A DNA stretch of 51,218 bases, taken from Myxococcales bacterium (lineage in GTDB: Bacteria; Myxococcota; Myxococcia; Myxococcales; Myxococcaceae). The notes beneath the pieces are model-generated. The model was not told the DNA's origin, did no database searches, and worked only from the letters and a program-made list of their open reading frames with translations. Of the stretch, positions 1 through 8,543 are shown in pieces. A program made the position numbers and the translations under genes. The stretch spans positions 1 to 51,218 of the forward strand of contig JAUXRI010000230.1 in NCBI GenBank assembly GCA_030681895.1, written 5' to 3'. Each line of letters begins with the position of its first letter. Within the stretch, counting starts at the first letter, position 1.

Positions 1-571
1 CGAAGATGCGGCGGCCTTCGGGGCGCTCCCACTCGAACGAGATGAGTCCCGGCGGCGCCTGGCCGATGAGTGCGGCGCGCACCACGTGCGCCAGCACCTC
101 GGAGGGGATGAGCTCGGTGATGACGCGCTGGCGCGGGTCGGTGCCGTTGGTGCGGAACAGCGCGAGGGCCAGCTCGTTGGCCTCGACGATGCGGGCGTCG
201 GCGTCGACGACGAGCACCACCGCCGGCGTCGCCTGGAACGCCACGTCGATGATGGGCGCCACGAGGAGCGCCGCGACGAAGCCGTCGGGCGTGGGCGCGA
301 CCGCGACGCCGCAGACACCGGTGGTGGCGTGCTCGAGCAGCGAGGCGCAGCGCTCGAGGAGCACCTGACGCCAGCCCTTCGACGTCGCCAGGAAGGGGAC
401 GACGCCGTCGAGGCGCTGACCGACGACCGCACGGCCCAGGGCGCCCTCGGCGCGCGCGTCGGCGCTCACGATGACGCCAGAGGCGTCGAGCGTCAGCAGC
501 CCGCGGGTGACGCCGCGCGACGCCTGACTCAACAAGTCGAGGAGCACGGCGTACGGTGACGTCTCGTTCAT
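1..571 (-). CDS. PAS-domain protein, 3' end cut by window edge
   Basis: This minus-strand frame is open from an ATG at 571 to the left edge, giving 190 codons with no stop, so the C-terminal part lies outside the window. Around residues 20-60 there is a PAS-like stretch (LLTLDASGVIVSADARAEGALG). From about residue 115 a clearer PAS core follows (VVLVVDADARIVEANELALALF). No signal peptide or membrane segment is visible, so a cytoplasmic sensor is likely. The missing output domain could be a kinase, a LuxR-type HTH or a GGDEF domain. A GGGG stretch just upstream may serve as the ribosome site. The palindrome at 613-627 lies about 42 bp upstream. The PAS assignment is from sequence; the output is unknown. 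Confidence 0.75.
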   Translation of the reverse strand, partial: MNETSPYAVLLDLLSQASRGVTRGLLTLDASGVIVSADARAEGALGRAVVGQRLDGVVPFLATSKGWRQVLLERCASLLEHATTGVCGVAVAPTPDGFVAALLVAPIIDVAFQATPAVVLVVDADARIVEANELALALFRTNGTDPRQRVITELIPSEVLAHVVRAALIGQAPPGLISFEWERPEGRRIF

Positions 572-612
572 GGGCCCCAACGAAGTGAGACGCGCATCGA
601 AGCACCTTCGGC

Positions 613-627
613 GATGGATGATCCATC
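613..627. promoter_or_regulatory. Palindrome GATGGAT-G-ATCCATC, candidate operator
   Basis: Two perfect 7-bp arms flank one central base, 42-56 bp upstream of the PAS gene start codon and about 170 bp past the end of the haloperoxidase gene. The position fits an operator for the PAS gene. The binding protein is unknown. Confidence 0.35.
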
Positions 628-757
628 TCATGCAGTCTGTCGCCACGCGACCGACAGCTTGGACGAGGTGAGTCCCTCGTGACCGCGGCATCGATGCACC
701 CCGAAGAACGTGGGGGGCTCCTGCCAGTCTCATGGAGTTCCGCTGCTCTCGCGACGG

Positions 758-779
758 GGTGTCAGGCGCGGCTGACACC
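758..779 (-). terminator. Stem-loop after haloperoxidase gene
   Basis: Arms GGTGTCAG and CTGACACC form a perfect 8-bp stem with a 6-nt loop, starting about 20 nt past the stop of the haloperoxidase gene. There is no T-run on the minus strand, so it would be a U-less terminator or an mRNA-stabilising hairpin. Confidence 0.4.
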
Positions 780-799
780 GTGAAGACGGTGCGGTCGAG

Positions 800-3583
800 T
801 CAGCGGAAGTACGTCTCGGCCTTCGCGAACGCCGTGGCGCCCACGATGCCTCCGGTGCGGCGGCCCACGAAGTCGTCAGGCTCGATGTGAATGCCGCCCC
901 ACAGTCGTGATTGACCGGCCTGGTCGGCCGCGTCGTACCAGGTGGCCCACTGGAGCTTGAGCGCCACGCTGGGTCCCTTCTCGAAGGTGAGCGCGATGTC
1001 CTTCGCGATGGCGGCTTCTCCGAGGCCACCCGGCACGTAGGCCGAGCCGGTCGCCAGCGTCATCACCTCGGCAGCCGCGCGGCTGAAGGTGCTGTGCCCC
1101 GAGGTGAAGCCGGGGAAGGCGGGCGTGACGAAGTTGCGCTTCTGGTACGGCACCCACTCGGCGGCCCGCACCCAGTTGACGCCCGACACCTGCAGCTTGA
1201 AGTCGCCCGGTTCGCCGACCCACACGTGAAGGGCGAGCTCTCCGACGAAGCCTGCGAGGTGGGCGTGGCGCTGACCCGGGGCAGACGACTCGGCGGTGAT
1301 CAGCTCGATGAGGCCGGGCTCGAGCGGCAAGCCGTCGGGGTGGTACGAGGGCAGGGTGCGGTCGGTCGACTGCCCGCGCGCGGCGGCCGAGCGGATGATG
1401 GTGATGGGCCGCGAGCACGTGAAGGCGCGCTTGATTTCCCAGGCGGCGATGGCGGCGTCGTGCACGGCACCGTTGAGCGTGAGGTACAGGCGCACGTCCC
1501 ACTCGAGCGCGTCGAGCGCAGGCCCCTGGCCCTTCCACCTGCGGGTGAACATCGGGTGGTCCGAGGCCTGGTTGGCGACCACGTTCCAGTGGCCCGGCGG
1601 CGTCTCGGACTTGGGGCCATCGGCCCAGAACTCGGCGAGCACCCGCGAGAAGTCGCCCAGCGGCACCAACTGCGGCGCGTAGGGCTGGCCCGTCACGGGG
1701 TTCATCGGGTGGCCGGTGCCGGCGTTGCTGCCGAGCGGGTTGTTGCCATACGCGCCGGGTGAGATGTCTTTCAGCTCGGCGCCGGGCGCGAGCTTCGAGC
1801 TCTTCCGAATGACGTCGACGGCCCACTCCATGGTGGCCGGCGTGATTTTCGGCGGCGGTCCCGGGTCTGCGTACAGCGAGGTCGGCGTCGCGCGGGTCAT
1901 CGCGAACGGCTTCACGTCACGCCACTGCGCGCCGATGTAGCCCTGCACGCCGGCCGCGATGGGAATGCCGTTCTGCGTGGCGGCGATGGCGAGGTCGAGC
2001 GGCTGCCACTGGTCGATGTCCATCGCCGGCGTGCGCGTCGCCGACTCGACGGCGATGGGCGGGTTGACGGACTTGAACATCGTGGTGTCGCCGTAGTTGT
2101 TCGCCTCGTTCGAGCCGTCGCCGACATGCGCGTCGATGATGGCTTTGCCGATGCGGTTGCCGACGGCGCGCGGTGAGTCTCCGGTCAGCGTGACGTCGTT
2201 GGCGTCGTAGCCCTGCTTCGCCATCAGCGCGCGGTAGCAGGCCTGTGACACCTTGCCGCCGATGGCGTTTTTGTAGCGGTGGTCGAGCACGCGGAAGGCG
2301 GCGTAGCTGACGGCCTCGTCACGGGCGGCGGCCACGTTGGTGGCGGTGAGGCGCTCGGCGGTGAAGACGGGCTGCGCGCTCGGGCTGTAGGCGGCCCACG
2401 CGTCCCACATGGCGGCGCTGACGTGGAAGAGGTTGCGCGCGTGCACGGTGGGGCGGGGCAGGTCGCGCCGAATCGACGCCATCATCTGCTCGTTCCAGCG
2501 GCGGGCGACCGAGGCCGACGGCACCGGGTCGATGTCTTTCTCGGGGCAGGTCGGCGCCAGAGGCATCGGCTTCTCGGGCTGGGTGTAGGTCGGCCGCTTC
2601 GGGCCATAGTGGAGGATGGCGCCGAGCTTGAGGTCGCTGATGACGTTGCCGCCGACCGTCCACAGGCCACCCTGCGGGTCGACCCACGCAGCGTGCAGCG
2701 ACTCGACGCCGGCGCCGTTGGTGGTGACGCGCGTCCACTTGCCGCTCTTGCGCTCGAACACCGCGCCGCCTTCACCGGTGGCGTAGGTGACGGTGCCGTT
2801 GCTCGCGACGCCCTGCAGCAAGCCGGGCAGCCCGTCGACGGCCGGCGCGACGAAGGCATCGCCCTGCTTCTCGAGCAGCGTGCCCATGCGGCCGCCGCCG
2901 ACCACGAAGACGTCTGTGCCTGCGCCCGCAATGGTGAAGAGCGTCTCGGTGCTGTTGCTCTCGAGGCGCGTGAGGGGGCCATCACCGGTGCGGCGCAGCA
3001 CGAGACCGTCGGCGCCGACGAAGTACGCCTCGGTCGCGGTGCCCCACACCTTGAAGAGGCCGGGAATCTCGCCAGCCCGGCGCGGCAGGTCGGTCGGGAG
3101 CAGCAGGGAGCTCCACGTGGTGCCGTCGTAGTGCCAGATGAAGCCGCTGCGGCCCGAGGTGTTGCTGCCCACCGCATACACGTCGGTCGGTGAGCGGCCC
3201 CAGACGCCGAACACCGTCTGGCGCGCGAGGCCCGGCGTGAGGTGACGGGTGACGACGCCGTCTTTGAGCTCCACCACCACGCTGGTCGCGCCACCAATCA
3301 TCACGTGGCCCGGCGCGAACGCGTGAACCCACCACAGCGGGCTCGTCACGCCCGGCACGGCGACGCGCGTGAAGGCGGTGCCGTCGAAGTGCAGCACGAG
3401 GGGACCCTGGCCCGTGTCGGCGCCGACAGCCCAGACATCTTTCTCAGACGTGCCACCGACACCCATCAGCGCTTCGTCCAATCCGCTGGCGAGGGTCTGC
3501 CACTCGCCTGTCGGTCCGGTCGGGCAGCCCAGCGTGAAGAGGCTCAGCGCCCCAATGGCAAGACATGACGTCAGCGATTTCAT
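800..3583 (-). CDS. Lipoprotein fusing a beta-propeller to a vanadium-haloperoxidase/PAP2 domain
   Basis: This 927-aa lipoprotein has a signal peptide ending in LFTLGC (Cys20). I chose the ATG at 3583 because it starts the signal peptide and has a good AAAGGGTGA site upstream; longer in-frame starts add unlikely sequence. Residues about 30-340 hold repeats of the type DVWAVG..VLHFDGT and DVYAVG..WHYDGTTW, typical of BNR/propeller blades. Residues about 370-927 match vanadium-dependent haloperoxidase/PAP2 proteins. All three vanadate/phosphate-pocket motifs are present: K-x6-RP (KRAFTCSRP, about residue 720), the central SGH (FPGFTSGHSTFSR, about 828) and SR-x5-H (SRLWGGIH, about 895). The enzyme is inferred to be a haloperoxidase or acid phosphatase acting in the periplasm or outer membrane. 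The stop of the upstream lipoprotein gene is 2 bp away, so the two are translationally linked. Confidence 0.85.
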   Translation of the reverse strand: MKSLTSCLAIGALSLFTLGCPTGPTGEWQTLASGLDEALMGVGGTSEKDVWAVGADTGQGPLVLHFDGTAFTRVAVPGVTSPLWWVHAFAPGHVMIGGATSVVVELKDGVVTRHLTPGLARQTVFGVWGRSPTDVYAVGSNTSGRSGFIWHYDGTTWSSLLLPTDLPRRAGEIPGLFKVWGTATEAYFVGADGLVLRRTGDGPLTRLESNSTETLFTIAGAGTDVFVVGGGRMGTLLEKQGDAFVAPAVDGLPGLLQGVASNGTVTYATGEGGAVFERKSGKWTRVTTNGAGVESLHAAWVDPQGGLWTVGGNVISDLKLGAILHYGPKRPTYTQPEKPMPLAPTCPEKDIDPVPSASVARRWNEQMMASIRRDLPRPTVHARNLFHVSAAMWDAWAAYSPSAQPVFTAERLTATNVAAARDEAVSYAAFRVLDHRYKNAIGGKVSQACYRALMAKQGYDANDVTLTGDSPRAVGNRIGKAIIDAHVGDGSNEANNYGDTTMFKSVNPPIAVESATRTPAMDIDQWQPLDLAIAATQNGIPIAAGVQGYIGAQWRDVKPFAMTRATPTSLYADPGPPPKITPATMEWAVDVIRKSSKLAPGAELKDISPGAYGNNPLGSNAGTGHPMNPVTGQPYAPQLVPLGDFSRVLAEFWADGPKSETPPGHWNVVANQASDHPMFTRRWKGQGPALDALEWDVRLYLTLNGAVHDAAIAAWEIKRAFTCSRPITIIRSAAARGQSTDRTLPSYHPDGLPLEPGLIELITAESSAPGQRHAHLAGFVGELALHVWVGEPGDFKLQVSGVNWVRAAEWVPYQKRNFVTPAFPGFTSGHSTFSRAAAEVMTLATGSAYVPGGLGEAAIAKDIALTFEKGPSVALKLQWATWYDAADQAGQSRLWGGIHIEPDDFVGRRTGGIVGATAFAKAETYFR

Positions 3584-3585
3584 GG

Positions 3586-4122
3586 TCACCCTTTGCAGAT
3601 GTTGGAGCAGTAACTTCCAGCGTTCGGACCACACCGGAAGGTTGCGCGCGCTGTGCCAGCGGCGAGGACCCGACCCATAGCGTCCTTTGCTTTCACCGTG
3701 AAGAGCAGCTCCCTATCAATCACGTCGATGCCCACTGGCGTCGGGCACATGAAGACGTTGACGGGTGTCGGACTGGCCCACGTTGACACGCGAAAGAGGC
3801 CCAGGTCCCACTGGCGAGTGCCAGTACTGACCAGCTTGTCGTCGCTCGCGCGCACCACGCGGTGCTCGAACGTCACCTCGCCGACGCCACCCTCGGGGAG
3901 CGCGTAGTTGACGTTGACGTGGAAGCCGCCCTGCGAGCCGGGAATCGCGAACGCGTCGCCGGTGAGCGGTATGGGCGCGCCGCTCTCGTCGAGCGTGGTG
4001 AGCTCGAGGGGCGCGACGAGCTCGCCGCCATCAGGCAGCACGCCGCCGTCGGGGTTCGGGTTCGGAGGACCGCACGCGGCCATCGTCACCCCTGCCATCA
4101 CCATCAGGACCAACCGCATCAT
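3586..4122 (-). CDS. Small lipoprotein of unknown function
   Basis: This 178-aa protein starts at tandem ATG codons (4122 or 4119) and has a signal peptide ending in MAAC (Cys17), followed by a Pro/Asp/Gly-rich stretch (GPPNPNPDGGVLPDGG). The rest is probably a beta-sandwich: a central region with VTFEHRVVRASDD is followed by a C-terminal part with four cysteines. I do not recognise the family. It is the first gene of a two-gene unit; its stop lies 2 bp before the start of the haloperoxidase-fusion gene. It may therefore be a partner or chaperone of that enzyme at the cell envelope, which is inference only. Confidence 0.75.
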   Translation of the reverse strand: MMRLVLMVMAGVTMAACGPPNPNPDGGVLPDGGELVAPLELTTLDESGAPIPLTGDAFAIPGSQGGFHVNVNYALPEGGVGEVTFEHRVVRASDDKLVSTGTRQWDLGLFRVSTWASPTPVNVFMCPTPVGIDVIDRELLFTVKAKDAMGRVLAAGTARATFRCGPNAGSYCSNICKG

Positions 4123-4215
4123 CGTGCACCCCGGAAATGACTCGACCCGCTGCGAGCTCGTCTGTTCAAGCACGAGACCTCAGCGGGCCGAGAGCCTACG
4201 GCAAGGAAGCGATGA

Positions 4216-5913
4216 TCAGCTCGCGCGGCGGCGGCGCAGGAAGGCGACCAGCGCGAGCAGCCCGAGGCCAGCCGGGTCGACGACCGAGCAGCCGCTGAGC
4301 TTCGCGATGGGCTTCGAGTTGTCGAGCTCGACGACGGGGCTGCCCTCTTCAGCGAGGGTCTCGACGCGCAGGGCGCTGGGGCCCGCGGCGAGCTCACGCT
4401 CGGGCGAAGCGCTCTGGCCTTCCGGGTACTTGATGCTCCAGCCCTGCTCGGTGATGAGGCGGCCCGGCGAGCTGAAGGTGTTGCCGGCGACGCCGCAGTT
4501 CACTTCGTAGGTCGCGTTGTGGTCACGCGGCACTCCGGGGAGCGAGGGGTTGTACGAGAACACCGGGTCGCGGGTCATGTCCTGGGGCGAGAGCGTCGTG
4601 TAGAGCCGGGTCAGCGTCGGGTAGGCCCGCAGGAGCGCGCCGGCTTCGCGGACCGGCTTGACGATCTTCTCGAAGATCTCTCCAGCGAGCGCCGAGGGGT
4701 TGAACGCGAGCTGGTAGCCGATGAACCGCGACGGGTTGTTCGTGCGGTACTCGCCCAGGTAGTACGACAGGCGGCGAAGGAACTCGTCTTCGGTGGTGAT
4801 GCCCTTGAGGTCGGCGGGGAATGGAATCGCAGCCAGCACGAGCGCCTTCAGGTTCGGCGGGAGCACCTGCTGCTGGGACGGGAAGCCGCGGCCGCTCTGC
4901 TGCTGGCTGGCCGGCACCGGGATGAAGCCGTTGTCGAAGAGGTGCTGCACGAAGGTGCCGGGCTCGGTCTTCGCGGCGAGGGCGTCCTGGGTGCCGAAGC
5001 GCGAGGCCGGGTCGAGCACGTCTCTCATGACGTCAGAGGTGCCGGCGTACTCGGTGATGAACGCGTGCTTCTCGGGCGCCTCGGAGATCGCCTTGATGAC
5101 GACGTCATTGTAGTTGCGCGCCTGGTTGAGCCAGTCGAGCTGCGCGTCGTTGATGACGACGTGGCGGTAGTTGCGGGGAATGGCGCGGCCCTGGCCCAGC
5201 ATCCACACCTGAATGCCCATGTTCGGCTGGGCGGCGACGCTGGTGAGGATGATGGGAATCATCGGCTTCTCGCTCGGGTACTCGAGCACCACCGGCTGAA
5301 TGTCACCGGCCGACTTGCCCGACTGGAGCTTGAGCGCGAGGAAGAAGCTGCCGGGGTTGATGTACGGGCCAACCACGTCTTCGGTGCCCACGGGGATGAA
5401 GTAGCGGTTGTCGGCGAGCCACTTGAGCATCGCGTCTTTGTTGTCGGCCTTCAGCACCGCGTAGTCGTAGGGCCCGATGGACGACTGAATGACGAGGGGC
5501 GAGCCGTCGCCGCTCTCGGCAGAATCGACCCCACCACGCGCGCTCGGCGCTGCCGTGCCGAAGCCGTTGAAGCCCAGGTTCCCGCAGTTGCCGGTCGCCT
5601 TCACCTGCACGAAGTAGCGCGGCTGGGTGGTGGCGATGAGCTGCGTGAAGAGCTCCTCGGTGCCGAGCTTGAGCGTCGGCACGCTCGGCACGGGGAGCAG
5701 CCACCCGAAGTCCTTCGCGTCACCCGCGTACTGAATCTGAATGTGCGCGGTCACCTTGCCATTCGCGGTCGCGAAGAGAATCCGCTCGCCGGCCTGCACG
5801 ATGGGAACGCTCGGGTCAGGCGGGGCGAAGCAGCCACACGCGTCGGCGCGGCCTGACCACGTCGCGACGGCGACGGTGGCGGTGAGCAGGATGGTCGAGA
5901 TGGTCTTGATCAA
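4216..5913 (-). CDS. DUF2330 protein with MYXO-CTERM tail
   Basis: The 565-aa protein begins with a TTG codon (5913) preceded by a GAGG ribosome site 9 nt upstream. A classical signal peptide (residues 1-25, ...GRADA) is followed by the CGCFAPP motif typical of DUF2330 proteins. The body contains further DUF2330-like stretches such as FGWLLPVPSVPTLKLGTEELF and a Gln-rich loop near residue 340. The C-terminus (SGCSVVDPAGLGLLALVAFLRRRR) is a MYXO-CTERM sorting tail: Cys, hydrophobic helix, Arg cluster. The protein is expected to be anchored at or released from the cell surface. Its molecular role is not known. It is a single minus-strand gene, 93 bp upstream of the lipoprotein/haloperoxidase unit, so readthrough into that unit is possible. 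Confidence 0.85.
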   Translation of the reverse strand: MIKTISTILLTATVAVATWSGRADACGCFAPPDPSVPIVQAGERILFATANGKVTAHIQIQYAGDAKDFGWLLPVPSVPTLKLGTEELFTQLIATTQPRYFVQVKATGNCGNLGFNGFGTAAPSARGGVDSAESGDGSPLVIQSSIGPYDYAVLKADNKDAMLKWLADNRYFIPVGTEDVVGPYINPGSFFLALKLQSGKSAGDIQPVVLEYPSEKPMIPIILTSVAAQPNMGIQVWMLGQGRAIPRNYRHVVINDAQLDWLNQARNYNDVVIKAISEAPEKHAFITEYAGTSDVMRDVLDPASRFGTQDALAAKTEPGTFVQHLFDNGFIPVPASQQQSGRGFPSQQQVLPPNLKALVLAAIPFPADLKGITTEDEFLRRLSYYLGEYRTNNPSRFIGYQLAFNPSALAGEIFEKIVKPVREAGALLRAYPTLTRLYTTLSPQDMTRDPVFSYNPSLPGVPRDHNATYEVNCGVAGNTFSSPGRLITEQGWSIKYPEGQSASPERELAAGPSALRVETLAEEGSPVVELDNSKPIAKLSGCSVVDPAGLGLLALVAFLRRRRAS

Positions 5914-6031
5914 GTGGTGTCCTCGGAAGCGGTTGTTTCGGCCGTGGCGACCCTCGCAGGGTTTGTGCCACCAAAGAGTCTGGCGAAATCAACCGGTTCA
6001 GAGGTCAGTGCGTCTCGGGACCCCGTGATTC

Positions 6032-6059
6032 CCGTCAGGTCACCATGGAAATCTGACGG
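6032..6059 (-). terminator. Stem-loop directly after lipoprotein gene
   Basis: Arms CCGTCAG and CTGACGG form a perfect 7-bp stem with a 14-nt loop. The stem begins 1 nt beyond the stop codon at 6061. There is no T-run, so it is a candidate U-less terminator or 3'-end-protecting hairpin. Confidence 0.4.
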
Positions 6060-6060
6060 A

Positions 6061-6795
6061 TCACGGCAACACCGTGACGTCGAGGTGCTCGACGGCGCGG
6101 CTCTTCAGCGAGCACGTGGCGAAGCCTTCACAGCGCTCGATGGGAATGCGCGCGACTGAAACGACGACCAGCGTGTAGTCACCCGGCGCGACAGGGGTGT
6201 TGAGGCGCCAGGTGCCGTCGGCTTCCGGCTCCTGCGTCTCGGCCACCTCTCGGCTCGAGCTCAAAGGCTGCCCCGGCGCGGGGCGGAACTCGAAGGTCGA
6301 GACACCCTGACGAAACGCGGGAGCCAGCGCGACGACGAACGTGGTCCCCGCTCGAACGCGATTCTGTTGAAGCGTGGGCGGTGCGGGAAAGGCGCCTGCA
6401 CTCTCGACGATGAAGCCCGGGCGGTCGAACTCGATGCGCAGCGGTGTTCCCGGCGGGGTGTGGGCTGTCGACTCGGCGACCTCGAGAGGAACTCGGTCCG
6501 GGTCGACTTCGAAGATGGAGGTCGCGCAGAAGGTGGAGGGGTTGACGTAGTTGGTGAGGGTCGGTCGCTCGCCACCGAGTTCGCGTTGGCGCAGCGCGAA
6601 CCCGTTGACGGTTCCGTCGGCGACGGTCGCTGGACAGTTCTCTGCTGCGCCCGAGAGCGTCAGCCTCGTGAAATCTGCCTGCTGACTGCCCTCAATGTCG
6701 ATGGCAAGCGGCCCTGACGCATCGAGTGGGGTGCCGCCATTGCAGGCCGCGAGACCAGGAAGGATGAGAAGCCAGAGGAGTCGGGTCGAGGTCAT
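6061..6795 (-). CDS. Lipoprotein of unknown function
   Basis: This 244-aa protein has a lipoprotein signal (hydrophobic core LLWLLILPG, lipobox LAAC, Cys18). The mature part contains two pairs of cysteines (NCPA/FCAT and RCEG/TCSL) and beta-rich segments such as TPLRIEFDRPGFIVES and GDYTLVVVSVARIP, suggesting an extracytoplasmic beta-sandwich. No catalytic motif is visible and I do not recognise the family. It is transcribed divergently from the 5'-nucleotidase-like gene; the 212-bp gap between them should hold both promoters. A stem-loop follows its stop. Confidence 0.7.
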   Translation of the reverse strand: MTSTRLLWLLILPGLAACNGGTPLDASGPLAIDIEGSQQADFTRLTLSGAAENCPATVADGTVNGFALRQRELGGERPTLTNYVNPSTFCATSIFEVDPDRVPLEVAESTAHTPPGTPLRIEFDRPGFIVESAGAFPAPPTLQQNRVRAGTTFVVALAPAFRQGVSTFEFRPAPGQPLSSSREVAETQEPEADGTWRLNTPVAPGDYTLVVVSVARIPIERCEGFATCSLKSRAVEHLDVTVLP

Positions 6796-7007
6796 GGCGG
6801 CGAGGCAGTGCGAGGGTCGTGCCTCGTCATGCCGCCCGTGAACGCCCCCCCCTTCCGTGTCGCGTGTGCAACCGAATGGCAGGCAGGTGTGCAGGCGTTT
6901 GCACGCTCTCGACCCTGGCCCACCTCGGCCACTGCGCTGCTGCCCGTCAGGAGCACCCGGTCTCGAAATCTGACGGCCGGTCGCGGCGACGGCGATACAA
7001 CAGGGCG

Positions 7008-8540
7008 GTGCCTCCGGTGCTCGGCCTCATCGCAGTGAACGACGTCTACTCGCTCGAACACCTGCCCCGGCTCGCGACGCTCATCGCTCACCACCGCGCC
7101 TCGGGGAAGGCAGACCGCTGGCTCGTCGTGCTCGCGGGTGACTTCGTCGCGCCCAGCGTGTTGTCGAGCCTCGATGGCGGCAAACGCATGGTCGAGTGCC
7201 TCAACGCGGTCGGCGTCACGCACGTGGTGTTCGGCAACCATGAAGACGACGTGCCGGTGTCGGAGCTCTCGGCCCGCGTGCGCGAGTTCCGCGGCGTGTG
7301 GCTCGGCACCAACGTGCACGGCTTCGAGCCGCCGCTGCCGACGTGTGACGTCATCGACCTCGGCGGCCGGCGCGTGGGGCTGGTGGGCGTCGTGATGGAT
7401 GACGGCAACGTCTATCGCCGGCCTCCGTTCGGTGGCGCGACGTTGGAGCACCCGAACGAGGTGGTGGTGCGTGAAGCGGCGCGACTGCGGCGTGACGAGC
7501 GCTGCGACACCGTCATCGCCATCACCCACCAGTGGCTCAAAGACGACCAGGCGCTCGCGGCGAGTGGGGTGGTGCCGCTCATTCTCGGCGGCCACGAGCA
7601 CGACCCGCACCTCGAGCGCACGGAGCACGCGGTGCTGAGCAAGTCGGGAATGGACGCCGTCAACGCGGCGGTCGTCACCGTCACGCTCTCGATGCCGCCG
7701 ACGGTCGAGGTGACGCATGAGCTCGTCGCGCCGTACGCAGACGACGTCGCGCTGCGAAGGCTGGTCGACGAGGCCAACACGTTCGTGGAGCGGCTCTCGG
7801 GGGCGGTGCTGTTGCCGACGCTCGTGAGCCCGCTCTCGTCCGAGGGCGGGCGCTCGCGACAGACGACGATGGGCACGTTCGTCTGCTCCTCACTGCGAGA
7901 CGCGTTGGATGCAGACGCGGCGTTGTTCAACGGTGGCGGCATGCGCGGCTCCGAGACGCACCGCGACGTCTTCACCCTCGGCGACCTGCAGAACGAGCTG
8001 CCCTTCGACAACGAGGTGGTGCTGGTGACGTTGAGCGGCGCGGTGGTGAAAGACGCGGTGGCCACGTCGCGCCGGCACGCACCTCGAGGTGATGGTGGCT
8101 TTCTGCACGTCGACGACCGCATGACGGTGGGCGCCGATGCGCGCACGGTGACGCACGTGGCGAACGCTCCGCTCGACGAGGCGCGGGACTACCGGGTGGC
8201 GGTTCCGCGCGGACACCTGCTCGGGCTCGACCGCATCGAGCCGTTCCTGCGGCTGGCTCGCGAGCGGCCCGAGGTGATTCCACCGTCGGGGAGCGGCAAA
8301 CCTCCACGGCTCATTCTGCTCGACGCTTTCGTGCGCGCTCGGGTGGCGGCGCTCGGTGGCTTCGACGCGCTCGACCACGACCACGACGGCAAGGTGACGC
8401 GCGCCGACCTCGCGAAGGCGCTGGAACAGGCGACCGGTGCTCCGCCGAGCGAGGCGACGGTGTCATTGGTGCTCGCGACCCTCGACGTGAATCATGATCA
8501 GGTAATCACCAGCGACGAGGCGGCGAAGCCGAAGAGGTGA
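7008..8540 (+). CDS. 5'-nucleotidase-like metallophosphoesterase with C-terminal EF-hand pair
   Basis: This 510-aa protein has the UshA/5'-nucleotidase layout. The metallophosphoesterase motifs are NDVY (N-terminus), GDFVAPS, GNHE, THQ and GGHEHD; the nucleotidase C-terminal motif NGGGMRG lies near residue 310. The first metal motif reads NDVY, where most family members have ND-x-H, so a metal-ligand His appears replaced by Tyr. The last 60 residues carry two EF-hand loops: DHDHDGKVTRAD, and DVNHDQVITSDE with Gln at the usual Gly position. I see no signal peptide after the likely GTG start (7008; GTG 7017 is an alternative with better spacing to AGGGCGG), so it may be cytoplasmic, which is unusual for this family. 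Its stop is 3 bp from the convergent gene's stop. Confidence 0.8.
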   Translation: MPPVLGLIAVNDVYSLEHLPRLATLIAHHRASGKADRWLVVLAGDFVAPSVLSSLDGGKRMVECLNAVGVTHVVFGNHEDDVPVSELSARVREFRGVWLGTNVHGFEPPLPTCDVIDLGGRRVGLVGVVMDDGNVYRRPPFGGATLEHPNEVVVREAARLRRDERCDTVIAITHQWLKDDQALAASGVVPLILGGHEHDPHLERTEHAVLSKSGMDAVNAAVVTVTLSMPPTVEVTHELVAPYADDVALRRLVDEANTFVERLSGAVLLPTLVSPLSSEGGRSRQTTMGTFVCSSLRDALDADAALFNGGGMRGSETHRDVFTLGDLQNELPFDNEVVLVTLSGAVVKDAVATSRRHAPRGDGGFLHVDDRMTVGADARTVTHVANAPLDEARDYRVAVPRGHLLGLDRIEPFLRLARERPEVIPPSGSGKPPRLILLDAFVRARVAALGGFDALDHDHDGKVTRADLAKALEQATGAPPSEATVSLVLATLDVNHDQVITSDEAAKPKR

Positions 8541-8543
8541 CGT

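Noticed and set aside
876..1826. Long Arg-rich frame antisense or offset to the haloperoxidase gene
   Set aside because: It lies inside the haloperoxidase gene in another frame and its composition (Arg/Ala/Pro runs) is that of a high-GC shadow.
4519..5856. 445-codon plus-strand frame opposite the DUF2330 gene
   Set aside because: The opposite strand has a signal peptide, the DUF2330 motif and a MYXO-CTERM tail; this frame has none and is a shadow.
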